NCBI GenBank assembly: GCA_934630905.1
Contig: CAKTXN010000005.1
Span: 1-43,471 of the forward strand
DNA: 43,471 bases
Source: an uncultured Eggerthellaceae bacterium
Lineage (GTDB): Bacteria > Actinomycetota > Coriobacteriia > Coriobacteriales > Eggerthellaceae
Direction: 5' to 3'
The position numbers were made by a program, and so were the translations under genes. Below the pieces are notes generated by a model. The model made no database searches. It was not told where the DNA came from and saw nothing but the letters and a program-made list of their open reading frames with translations. Below are positions 22,881 through 30,503 of this stretch, piece after piece (the first letter of the stretch is position 1; the number at the start of each line of letters is the position of its first letter).

Positions 22881-24221
22881 ATGATCACAACACAGGAAGC
22901 GGCCGAAAGGCTATCGATATCTCGAAACCGCGTGCTTGAGCTGATCAAGGCGGGGAAGCTGCGCGCAGAGAAAATCTCGGGCGTTTGGTTCATAGACGAA
23001 GCATCGGTGGAAACAAGAGCCCGCACGGCAAGCAGAAAAGGCGGTCGCCCCAAGCGAGGCAAGGGCAAAAACGAAGTGCGTTTCTCGCTGATGAACCGTA
23101 CCCATGAAATCGCGGAAGTCGTCTACGACGAGGGAAAGCGTGAGTTCACATTCATCGGAGAACTCCTTGACGCCAAGCGAGCACCCTTGGGAATCAAGGG
23201 GCACTCGGGCGAAATTCCCCTTGCGGACTTCAACGACTGGTGGAAGAACCGAGGGATCCCTCGCACCAGAAACGGCCTAGATCGCCTTCTGCTCGATGCA
23301 GGAGCACGCGTTCCCGAAGAACTTTTGTACCGTAACCTGGGTCTTTCGCTGTCCGACCAGTATTGGATCAACCCAGCCGAATCGGGGATCACCTGGGAAG
23401 ACGTCAATTTTTTCGATAACGACTTCGAGCAAGTCGATGCCGCGACCCAATCGCTCCCCAATGCGAAAAGTGGGCTGCACGCGCACCCGGACAACACCTC
23501 CGACGGCAATCTTGCCAAGGAGTGGATTATCCGCGATGACATCCGATTTCTTCGAAAGGGCGGTCTAAAACGCGACCAGGAGCCCTTCAACGAAGTTGTC
23601 GCAACCGCCCTGCACAGAAGGCTCTTGAATCCCGAAGAGTTCGTCGCTTACCAGCTTGATGCGCAGGGACCTTCGCCTGCCTGCCTGTGCCCCAACTTCC
23701 TTACCGACAAAGAAGAATACGTGCCCGCAATATACGTCATGCGGGAATTCAATCAGGACGCTCTGACCAGCGATTTCGACCATTATCTGGAATGCTGCGG
23801 CCGCCTGGGAGTCCGCAACGAAAGAGCTGCCCTTGAGCACCTAATCGTTTGCGACGACATCATCGCGAACACGGACAGGCACTTCCGAAACTTTGGAATC
23901 GTCCGCAACGTGGAAACACTTGAGTGCAGACCCGCGCCCATCTTTGATTCGGGGACGAGTCTTTGGTGCGAATCCGATCTGGCAACTTTGGCGGAGGGCG
24001 ACTTCTCCTTTACAAGCAAGCAGTTCGAGGCAAGCTCTGCCCGTCAGATGCTTCTGGTAGAGGACCTAAGCTGGTTCAACGCAGGCAAAGTCGAAGGATT
24101 CGTGGATGAGGCAATGGAGATCTTGGCGAAAAACGACCAGATGGAGAAACGGCTGCCTTACATACGGCGCACGCTGGAATGGAGAGTTGAGCGCATGGTT
24201 AATATCGTCGAATGGTCCTAG
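22881..24221 (+). CDS. Helix-turn-helix protein fused to a HipA-like kinase domain
   Basis: A 446-residue protein. Residues 1-45 are an excisionase/MerR-type HTH (ITTQEAAERLSISRNRVLELIKAGKLRAEKI..VWFIDE), followed by a basic linker (SRKGGRPKRGKGK). The remainder carries HipA-like kinase signs: a lysine-bearing segment near 216-228, the catalytic loop N330-T-D332-R-H-F-R-N-F-G-I and the metal aspartate in IFDSG (D356). HipA kinases phosphorylate targets such as aminoacyl-tRNA synthetases and normally need a separate HTH antitoxin (HipB); here the DNA-binding part is in the same chain. Twin palindromes upstream suggest self-repression. The ATG follows AGGAGA. Toxicity is not shown by sequence. 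Confidence 0.75.
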   Translation: MITTQEAAERLSISRNRVLELIKAGKLRAEKISGVWFIDEASVETRARTASRKGGRPKRGKGKNEVRFSLMNRTHEIAEVVYDEGKREFTFIGELLDAKRAPLGIKGHSGEIPLADFNDWWKNRGIPRTRNGLDRLLLDAGARVPEELLYRNLGLSLSDQYWINPAESGITWEDVNFFDNDFEQVDAATQSLPNAKSGLHAHPDNTSDGNLAKEWIIRDDIRFLRKGGLKRDQEPFNEVVATALHRRLLNPEEFVAYQLDAQGPSPACLCPNFLTDKEEYVPAIYVMREFNQDALTSDFDHYLECCGRLGVRNERAALEHLIVCDDIIANTDRHFRNFGIVRNVETLECRPAPIFDSGTSLWCESDLATLAEGDFSFTSKQFEASSARQMLLVEDLSWFNAGKVEGFVDEAMEILAKNDQMEKRLPYIRRTLEWRVERMVNIVEWS

Positions 24222-24520
24222 AGTAACGCTTCGCGCCACTGCCCGCACCAACAGGCATGCGCCGCCTGCGGCTGCGGGTTCGAACACGCCGTGCGTAGAC
24301 GCGTCGCCTGCGGCTGCGGGTGGTCCCATGCCACCCGTCGCACTCCACTCGCGGCCTGCGATGCCCAAACCGCGCGCCCGTACGCCAACACCACCGCCCA
24401 ACAGGCGCGCTTGTGTAAATCCCCTATGCTTTGCAAACAATGACCCGTTGGCACCGCAACCGCGGCAATCAGTAGTAAAATGCGAGAGAACTTTTCACCT
24501 TACATTTGAAGGAGGAACTG
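24222..24520. other. Gap before the epimerase gene
   Basis: About 300 GC-rich bases. GCCTGCGGCTGCGGGT occurs twice (near 24267 and 24310). No gene or clear terminator is supported, and no convincing promoter spacing was found. Confidence 0.4.
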
Positions 24521-25735
24521 GTGAACGACGAACAACGGACGAAGCTCATCGAAATGCGCGATTGGATGCGCAGCGAGCTTGCTGCCAGCATCAACTTCTG
24601 GCTTGAGCATGGCATGGACGAAAAGAACGGCGGCGTGTATACCTGCCTGGACCGCAAGGGCGACATTTATTCCACCGATAAAAGCGTGTGGATGCAGGGC
24701 CGCTGCGGATGGACCTTCTCTTACCTGTGCCACGTTTACGGTAAGAAACCGGAATGGATGGCCGCCGCAAAAAGCGCCATCGACTTCCTGGAAGACCACT
24801 GCATCAATCACGAAGCCGGCGACCGTTTGTACTTCACCGTTACCGCCGAGGGCAAGCCGCTGCGTCAGCGCCGATACTGCTTCTCCGAGGGCTTCTACTG
24901 CATTGCAAACGCCGAATACTACGGCTTGACCGGCGAACAGATTTACCTGAATCGCGCTCGCAAGGCCTACCGCATGATCTACGGCCTGAACTGGGGCGGC
25001 ATGGAAGACCCCACCGGACTGGGCCCCAAGACCATCCCCACCACGCGTACTGGCCGCGCGCTGGGCGACTCCATGATCTTCCTGAACATCATTGGCATCA
25101 TGCGCCGCGTTGACCCCGCCAACATCGAGGAATACGACAAGCACTCGCGCGAAATGTGCGACAACATTGTGAACTACCACTACCACCCCGAACTGGGCTG
25201 CACGCTGGAAAGCGTTGACCCGCAGGGCAATCCCCAGCTGTGGTACACCGATGGCCGCGTGGTAAACCCTGGTCACGACATTGAATGCAGCTGGTTCATG
25301 ATGGACGAGGCAAACTACCGCGGCGACAAAGAGCTGCACGAAACCGCCGAGAAGATCTTCCGCCAGGCCATCGAAGCCGGCTGGGACAAGGAATACGGCG
25401 GATTGCTGTACTTCATCGATGCGAAAGGCCTGCCGCCCGAGGCATACGAGCACGACATGAAGCTATGGTGGCCCCACAACGAAATCATGATTGCCGCATC
25501 TAAGGCGTATCGCGACACCGATGACCCGTATTTCTTCGACTGGCTGGTGAAGACGGTGGATTACGCCCGCGAGCACTTCGCCGATCCCGAATACGGCGAA
25601 TGGTACGGCTACCTGCGCCGCGACGGCCTGCCCACCATGCCGTCCACCAAAGGCTCCACGTTCAAGGGCCCCTTCCACGTGCCGCGCGCACTGTGCATGA
25701 CCGAGCAAGTTTTGACCGAAATGATTGGAGACTAA
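24521..25735 (+). CDS. AGE-family N-acylglucosamine 2-epimerase
   Basis: A 404-residue (alpha/alpha)6-barrel epimerase, probably interconverting N-acetylmannosamine and N-acetylglucosamine. The AGE active-site motifs are all present: NPGHDIE (H252), KLWWPHNEIM (H319) and KGPFHVPRALCM (H386); RGRCGWTFSYL-like WMQGRCGWTFSYL is near 58-69. GTG at 24521 is chosen because AAGGAGG ends 5 bases before it; a TTG 15 bases upstream lies in that site. The ROK kinase starts 3 bases after the stop, so the two are one operon. With the lyase and NagA genes further on, a role in sialic acid breakdown is likely. A cellobiose or mannose epimerase role is less likely. Confidence 0.87.
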   Translation: MNDEQRTKLIEMRDWMRSELAASINFWLEHGMDEKNGGVYTCLDRKGDIYSTDKSVWMQGRCGWTFSYLCHVYGKKPEWMAAAKSAIDFLEDHCINHEAGDRLYFTVTAEGKPLRQRRYCFSEGFYCIANAEYYGLTGEQIYLNRARKAYRMIYGLNWGGMEDPTGLGPKTIPTTRTGRALGDSMIFLNIIGIMRRVDPANIEEYDKHSREMCDNIVNYHYHPELGCTLESVDPQGNPQLWYTDGRVVNPGHDIECSWFMMDEANYRGDKELHETAEKIFRQAIEAGWDKEYGGLLYFIDAKGLPPEAYEHDMKLWWPHNEIMIAASKAYRDTDDPYFFDWLVKTVDYAREHFADPEYGEWYGYLRRDGLPTMPSTKGSTFKGPFHVPRALCMTEQVLTEMIGD

Positions 25736-25738
25736 TAC

Positions 25739-27115
25739 ATGAACTACCTGGGCATCGAATACGACATTAAGAACAAACCCGTGCTTGACCAGGGATTTAT
25801 TCCTTTTGGCGTATGGATGAAGGAGTACCTGAAGGAAGCGAAGACGCCGATCAAAATCGCCGTTGAGCGCGAAGACGGGCTGATTTCCGTGCGCGAAAGC
25901 GCCATTCGCGGCGGCGAATTTACCGAAGCCGACTACCGCTTCGTAGAGCGCCTGGTGAAGTTCGAGCTGTGGAGCATCGGCGGCTTCCGCGTATACCTGT
26001 GCGGCTGCGACGATATTGCCGCAAAGCTGGCCACCGTTTACAGCCCCGCGGGCGAGCGCGCGTTTGACCACGGCTTTGTGGACGACCTGTACGAGAAGAA
26101 CCTGGAAATCATTGCTGTTTCCGAAAGCGACTTCCCGGCAGCGAACGAAGCTCCGAAGGCCATTGGCGGCCATACCGACGGCTGCCGCATTGGCTTTGAC
26201 GCAGGTGGCTCCGACCGCAAGGTTTCCGCAGTCATTGACGGCGAATCCGCATACTCCGAGGAAGTTGTTTGGTTCCCCAAGGTCACCGAGGACCCCACGT
26301 ACCATTTCGAAGAGATCGTGACCGCATTCAAGACCGCTGCTTCCAAAATGCCGCGCGTTGACTGCATTGGCGTATCGTCGGCCGGCGACTACGTGAACAA
26401 CCAGCCTATGGTTGCTTCGCTGTTCATCAAAGTGCCACGCGAGCGTCGCGAAGAAGTGAAGTCCATCTACACCCGCGCCGCTGCCGAGATGGGCAATGTG
26501 CCGCTGGTTGTTGCAAACGATGGCGACGTTGCCGCTCTTGCCGGCTTCATGGGCACCAAGGAAGGCGAAATCCTGGGCATTGCCATGGGCACCTCCGAGG
26601 CCGTTGGCTACGTAAACGCCGATGGCTACGTGCTGGGCTGGATCAACGAGCTTGCGTTCGCACCCGTTGACCTGTCCGAAAACGCTATGCAGGACGAATG
26701 GTCCGGTGATTTTGGCGTGGGCTGCAAGTACTTCAGCCAAGACGCCGTTATCAAGCTGGCTCCCGCCGCGGGCATTGAGCTTGATCCCGAGCTTTCCCCT
26801 GCTGAGAAGCTGAAAGTCGTTCAGGCAAAAGTGAACGAAGGTCACGAAGGTGCGCTGGACATCTTCCGCTCCATTGGTTCGTACCTGGCCTACACCACCG
26901 TACTTTACAGCCAGTTCTACAGCATCAAGACCATGATGATCATGGGCCGCGTTGCTTCCGGCATTGGTGGCGATCTGATCATCAGCGAGTGCAACCGCAT
27001 TCTGGGCGAAGAATTCCCCGAGCTGGCTGCCCAGGTTAACGTAACGCTGCCCGACGAGATGATGCGTCGCGTTGGCCAGTCCGTTGCTGCCGCTTCCCTG
27101 CCCGCGTTGGCATAA
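25739..27115 (+). CDS. ROK-family sugar kinase with N-terminal extension
   Basis: A 458-residue protein whose C-terminal 310 residues are a ROK kinase: phosphate-1 loop GFDAGGSD (152-159), the catalytic aspartate in VANDGDVAALAG (D261), and the phosphate-2/adenosine loop GTSEAVG (284-290). The ROK zinc motif CxCGxxGC is not seen. The first 145 residues are an extra domain (QGFIPFGVWMKEYLKEA...) that I do not recognise. Placed 3 bases after an AGE epimerase, it probably phosphorylates GlcNAc or ManNAc using ATP. A strong terminator follows at 27191. Confidence 0.8.
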   Translation: MNYLGIEYDIKNKPVLDQGFIPFGVWMKEYLKEAKTPIKIAVEREDGLISVRESAIRGGEFTEADYRFVERLVKFELWSIGGFRVYLCGCDDIAAKLATVYSPAGERAFDHGFVDDLYEKNLEIIAVSESDFPAANEAPKAIGGHTDGCRIGFDAGGSDRKVSAVIDGESAYSEEVVWFPKVTEDPTYHFEEIVTAFKTAASKMPRVDCIGVSSAGDYVNNQPMVASLFIKVPRERREEVKSIYTRAAAEMGNVPLVVANDGDVAALAGFMGTKEGEILGIAMGTSEAVGYVNADGYVLGWINELAFAPVDLSENAMQDEWSGDFGVGCKYFSQDAVIKLAPAAGIELDPELSPAEKLKVVQAKVNEGHEGALDIFRSIGSYLAYTTVLYSQFYSIKTMMIMGRVASGIGGDLIISECNRILGEEFPELAAQVNVTLPDEMMRRVGQSVAAASLPALA

Positions 27116-27190
27116 GCGTACGAACGCACAGCACGCGAACGATCCCACACACGCGCATAGACGCACACGCAAATAAGACGCGCTATCGAC

Positions 27191-27230
27191 AAAACCCGCT
27201 AAATGACCTGGTCACTTAGCGGGTTTTCAT
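27191..27230. terminator. Terminator between the ROK kinase and the ATPase gene
   Basis: AAAACCCGCTAA and TTAGCGGGTTTT pair exactly, extended by TGACC/GGTCA, and are followed by CATTTTT. It serves convergent genes on both strands. Confidence 0.85.
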
Positions 27231-27252
27231 TTTTGGAATCGGATGAATATCC

Positions 27253-28425
27253 TCAGCCGAACAGCGGATGCTCATGCATCAAGAAACGCTCCACGGACAG
27301 ATTGCGCGACCCAACAACCAAGGGCTGCGCCGACGGATTCCTTCTGCAAAACTCCGCAATGCCTGTTGGCTTCACGCGGCCACTTTTTACCTCAATCGCA
27401 ATGATATCCGTGCCACTTTGAATCACGTAATCAACTTCCTGGGACCCATCGCGCCACCAGTACACATCGAACCCTTCTTTCTGGCCCCATGCGATAAGCG
27501 ATGCACCCACTGCCGTTTCCACCAAATGACCCCGTTGGGAAGGATCTTTCATCAAGTCAGAAGCGTTTCGCCAGGTCGCATACATGAGCGACGGGTCGTG
27601 GACCAGCAAACGCGGCGAACTTGACTTGCTTTTGATTTGCTTCGCGTCAAACTTTTGCAATCCGCTCATCATGCCAGCGCCTGCCAGCAAATCAAGGTAA
27701 TTCTTGATTGTTTCGGTATTCCCCTTGTCGTCGAGCTGCCCAAGAAGCTTTCGATACGAAATCTCTTGAGCCGAATGCTGCGCTCCCAGTTCGAATAACG
27801 CCCTCATCAGGGCGGGCTTTCGCACACGCTCCATTTGAAGGATGTCCTTGGAAATGGTAGCTTCAATGATGGAATCGCGCATGTAGTCTTTCCATCGCTT
27901 TGCGTTATCTTTCAAACGCGCCGCGCCCGGATACCCGCCGAATATCAGATAGTCATCAAGCACGTATCCAAACGCCCTGCTCATTTCGCTTAAATCCCAA
28001 TGCGTTGAACGGATTATCTCATGGCGTCCCATAAGAGATTCGCTCACGCCGGCGCTCAGAAGAAGGCTGGATGACCCCGATAGAACCACTTTAAGGTCCA
28101 ATTCATCCCACGAATCCTCATCCCAAAGGCGCTTGACGGTTTCCGACCAGCCGCTTGCTTTCTGAATTTCGTCGATAAACAAAACCGCAGGTCCCTGCTG
28201 AGCAAGAGCACGCGCCTGCATCCATTCAACCTCAAGCTGCTCGGGGCTTATAGCCAAAGGCGCATCGGCCGAGAAGACATGAGCGGGAAGACCCGTTTCT
28301 CTGAGTGCTTGCCTAATAGCAGTAGTTTTTCCCGTTTGCCGGGGACCAAGGACTATTTGAATGAATGAGCGTGGCTCGCGCAAACGTTGCTCAAGCTCAA
28401 ACGATATATCTCTTCTGAATTCCAT
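27253..28425 (-). CDS. AAA_14 / DUF4143 ATP-binding protein
   Basis: A 390-residue cytoplasmic ATPase. The N-terminal AAA_14 module has Walker A VLGPRQTGKTTAIRQAL and Walker B AVLFIDEIQKASGW, then VVLSGSSSLLL (sensor 1-like); the C-terminal DUF4143 part has a winged-helix-like middle (SAQEISYRKLLGQLDDKGNTETIKNYLDLL) and a nuclease-like end (VDYVIQSGTDIIAIEVKSGR, matching the E-V-K core of PD-(D/E)XK folds). ATG at 28425 is chosen for GGGCGG upstream over a GTG at 28443. Function of the family is not settled. Its promoter is overlaid by an eight-unit 22-bp repeat array. Confidence 0.85.
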   Translation of the reverse strand: MEFRRDISFELEQRLREPRSFIQIVLGPRQTGKTTAIRQALRETGLPAHVFSADAPLAISPEQLEVEWMQARALAQQGPAVLFIDEIQKASGWSETVKRLWDEDSWDELDLKVVLSGSSSLLLSAGVSESLMGRHEIIRSTHWDLSEMSRAFGYVLDDYLIFGGYPGAARLKDNAKRWKDYMRDSIIEATISKDILQMERVRKPALMRALFELGAQHSAQEISYRKLLGQLDDKGNTETIKNYLDLLAGAGMMSGLQKFDAKQIKSKSSSPRLLVHDPSLMYATWRNASDLMKDPSQRGHLVETAVGASLIAWGQKEGFDVYWWRDGSQEVDYVIQSGTDIIAIEVKSGRVKPTGIAEFCRRNPSAQPLVVGSRNLSVERFLMHEHPLFG

Positions 28426-28471
28426 AGCAAACCGCCCGTCCACAAGGGAAAATGTATTTCTTCGTTACGTA

Positions 28472-28647
28472 AACCTCGCAAATATTATACATAAACCTCG
28501 CAAATTTTTATTGCCAACCTCGCATTTTTTATGGGTAAACCTCGCAAAATTTATTGGCAAACCTATCAAATTTGAAGGACTAACCTCGCAAAAATATCTC
28601 CTTAACCTTGCAAATTTTACGATTGAACCTTACATCTTCTCCCGCAC
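28472..28647. repeat. Eight direct repeats of exactly 22 bp over the ATPase promoter
   Basis: Units begin at 28472, 28494, 28516, 28538, 28560, 28582, 28604 and 28626, each exactly 22 bases apart. All start AACCT; the consensus head is AACCTCGCAAATTTTTA with a variable 3' part. Units 1, 2, 3, 4 and 6 keep AACCTCGCA; 5, 7 and 8 are divergent. A perfect TATAAT on the minus strand (28484-28489) lies in unit 1, so the array spans the ATPase promoter. It is not a CRISPR: spacers are too short and not distinct. Confidence 0.92.
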
Positions 28648-28649
28648 GA

Positions 28650-28686
28650 ACGCAAAAAAGGCTGCGGGATACCTCCCACAGCCTTG
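28650..28686 (-). terminator. Terminator on the minus strand, twin of that at 33618
   Basis: AAGGCTG/CAGCCTT stem with GGGA/TCCC inside, followed on the minus strand by TTTTTT. It ends transcripts coming from the toxin-like operon. A near-identical 36-base sequence lies at 33618-33653. Confidence 0.75.
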
Positions 28687-29028
28687 TCTTCCCTGCTATG
28701 CTCTCAAGTAATGAAAGTGATTTTTTTGATACGAAATCCTAAGATTCACTAGACCGCAAGACATCTCAAGTTCGTAAATTGAATTAAGATTAATCAATTC
28801 TTGCATGCGCCACAGACGCAACCATAGTTTATGCACGACATCTAGCAGCCGATCGCAAAATACAGCAACTTAAAACCTCCTAATAATTCTAGTGTAGAAA
28901 TCGCAAAACTTCTGAAGGGCCCCTATTCCTTCAAAAGCTTTCATGTCTGACTACATAGTATTCAAACAGCAGCCTATAGAAGAGTTCCAATTTATCCCTT
29001 GATTAATGGCCGAACACCTTGCCTCTAC

Positions 29029-29274
29029 CTATTCAGAAGGCCCATTGCTCTGCGCCCTTCGCCTGTGCGCCCTCTCTCTAGCCTCTTCAAGCGAAAGAAC
29101 GAGTGTTGTACCGTCGTTGGGCTCAGAGATTTCGAAACATTCAGGAGGAAAGAGATAGTCCTCATCCGTCTCATCAACAATACGATACCAATCTCCTTCG
29201 ATGGAAACGACCTCGTATTCCTTACCGTCTATCAGCTCCAACGGCGAGGACTCGCCATGATATATCACCTTCAT
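29029..29274 (-). CDS. Probable immunity protein of the toxin-like gene
   Basis: An 81-residue acidic protein (MKVIYHGESSPLELIDGKEY...DWYRIVDETDEDYLFPPECFEI) with a pattern of short strands like an SH3-type barrel, and a charged C-terminal helix (LSLEEARERAHRRRAQ). ATG at 29274 overlaps the toxin stop as TAATG, with AAGGAG in the end of the toxin gene; a GTG at 29283 lies inside that site. I do not recognise a named family. Size, acidity and coupling to a toxin-type domain make an immunity role the best guess. Confidence 0.6.
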   Translation of the reverse strand: MKVIYHGESSPLELIDGKEYEVVSIEGDWYRIVDETDEDYLFPPECFEISEPNDGTTLVLSLEEARERAHRRRAQSNGPSE

Positions 29275-29681
29275 TACAACCACTCCTTAATCTTAAATCT
29301 AACCTTACCAGCATCCTTATGTTGGAACCAATGCACTTCTGCCGTTGCTCGTTTCCCACCAGAAATCTGAATCGTACCAAGCCCCTTTACATGCTGCCAT
29401 CCGCGTGCACTAACGCCGAATTGCTTCGATAACCCATTTATAACCTTTGGCGAAAGCTTATTCCTGGTTCCCTTTCCAGCAAAAACTTCAATCTGCGAAA
29501 TGTCGCTATCTTCCGCAAAATGATATATTTTTCCCGTTTTAGGGTCTTTGATATCGTAGTTCATCGCCTTTGCGCCAAGGCTGACTCCAATATGAAAAGA
29601 CTCAGTATCTTCATATAAGATTCCTGCTGAAGAATGGCTACCATACGTGCCCGAATACAAACCGCCGCTTCCGCTACCCAT
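29274..29681 (-). CDS. Orphan polymorphic-toxin C-terminal domain
   Basis: A 135-residue protein starting MGSGSGGLYSGTYGS, the glycine-rich lead-in seen before toxin tips in Gram-positive polymorphic toxins and phage-linked cassettes. The rest ends in ARGWQHVKGLGTIQISGG, AEVHWFQHKDAGKVRFKIKEWL, a basic, aromatic, His-containing strand pattern that would suit a small RNase-like fold (inference). No secretion signal or large N-terminal delivery part is present. ATG at 29681 overlaps the end of the DUF4417 gene by 8 bases, with AAAGGG upstream; the longer open frame antisense-like region upstream is rejected. The stop overlaps the immunity gene start. Confidence 0.6.
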   Translation of the reverse strand: MGSGSGGLYSGTYGSHSSAGILYEDTESFHIGVSLGAKAMNYDIKDPKTGKIYHFAEDSDISQIEVFAGKGTRNKLSPKVINGLSKQFGVSARGWQHVKGLGTIQISGGKRATAEVHWFQHKDAGKVRFKIKEWL

Positions 29682-30357
29682 GTTTTTCACACCCTTTAAC
29701 ACGGGAGATCCAATCGGGAAACTGACGGAAAATAGTTTTACCCGAAAGTCCTGCAAACACCTCGTCAGGCATTGAGCCATAAACGAGAACAAGGGATGGC
29801 TCAAGCTCCTCCAGCATTGCCTCGAGGCCGGCGCGGAAATGATACTTGTTGTCCCTTCCACGGATGCAACCATAAGTGCTGATAACCACAGGGGAACGAT
29901 GCTCGATTCCCGCGAAGGCCACTTTCTCTGGAAGCGCACACGTAGTGTATGTACGCTCATCGCCCCAACGAACCAATGGGTAGACATTCGCCCCATGCTG
30001 TTGATAAAAGTGACCAATGGCTCGACTACGATAAACATTGGATACCTGCACCGCTAGTGGCGAATCGCGATAGAGCGAATTGTCACACGGAATAAAGACG
30101 GGAAACGCGTTAAACTCGTCAATATAAGCATATGGATTGCGAAACACATCGGCGAATACGGTGTCCATCTCAAAGAAGCAGAGCGCTTCATCGTTGGTTG
30201 GAGCATACCGCCGTTTAGAGAACGGAGTGAACCCCTCGGGCGTTATAATGTTTTGCGGCGGCTTGATGTGTGGGATTTCAAATATTCCGTCGAAGGTTGC
30301 ACCTGCTACCAATTCGGGGTTAAAGCCATCGTCTGCCGTAAGCTTACGTTTTACCAT
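29674..30357 (-). CDS. DUF4417 protein
   Basis: A 227-residue protein of the DUF4417 family, known mostly from phages and mobile elements. Recognisable stretches are IPHIKPPQNIITPEGFTPFSKR, YIDEFNAFPVFIPCDNSLYRDSPL, RWGDERTYTTC, ISTYGCIRG and HFRAGLEAMLEELEP. The family's activity is not known to me. ATG at 30357 follows AAAGGAAG. It is first in a chain with the toxin-like and immunity-like genes, each overlapping the next. It diverges from the ABC-3C operon. Confidence 0.85.
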   Translation of the reverse strand: MVKRKLTADDGFNPELVAGATFDGIFEIPHIKPPQNIITPEGFTPFSKRRYAPTNDEALCFFEMDTVFADVFRNPYAYIDEFNAFPVFIPCDNSLYRDSPLAVQVSNVYRSRAIGHFYQQHGANVYPLVRWGDERTYTTCALPEKVAFAGIEHRSPVVISTYGCIRGRDNKYHFRAGLEAMLEELEPSLVLVYGSMPDEVFAGLSGKTIFRQFPDWISRVKGCEKHG

Positions 30358-30441
30358 TGCAGCACTTCCTTTCTTTTGGCCTGATATTTCCAGGCTGGTT
30401 TACAAGATAAGGGTATTTTGCGTGGTAAAACGTTTTTTCCA

Positions 30442-30481
30442 GGGACACTGAGTGACACGTTGGGACACATCGGGACGAATT
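30442..30481. repeat. Four 10-bp phased repeats ahead of the ABC-3C operon
   Basis: GGGACAC, GTGACAC, GGGACAC and GGGACGA begin at 30442, 30452, 30462 and 30472, a strict 10-base step (one helical turn). They lie between the divergent DUF4417 and ABC-3C operons, 23 bases before the first ABC-3C start codon. Confidence 0.7.
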
Positions 30482-30503
30482 AAATGCGAAGGAGTCTTCC
30501 AAA

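Larger units (their letters stand above)
28444..29028. other. Gap holding the 22-bp array, a terminator and AT-rich sequence
   Basis: The array (28472-28647) and hairpin (28650-28686) occupy the left part. The right part (28700-29028) is AT-rich; a 45-codon minus-strand frame ending at 28696 exists but has no ribosome site, so I do not call it. Confidence 0.6.

Noticed and set aside
24448..24481. TTGGCA...TAAAAT as promoter of the epimerase-kinase operon
   Set aside because: Spacer of 22 bases is too long for a standard promoter.
25463..27172. A 569-residue minus-strand frame opposite the ROK kinase
   Set aside because: It is the antisense shadow of a clear ROK gene; GC-rich codon bias keeps the opposite frame open.
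28472..28647. The 22-bp array as a CRISPR array
   Set aside because: Unit heads are about 9-17 bases and the rest is too short to be spacers. Units degenerate gradually, and there are no cas genes.
28696..28833. A 45-codon minus-strand ORF just before the terminator at 28650
   Set aside because: No ribosome site at its GTG and no similarity I can see; position before a terminator alone is not enough.
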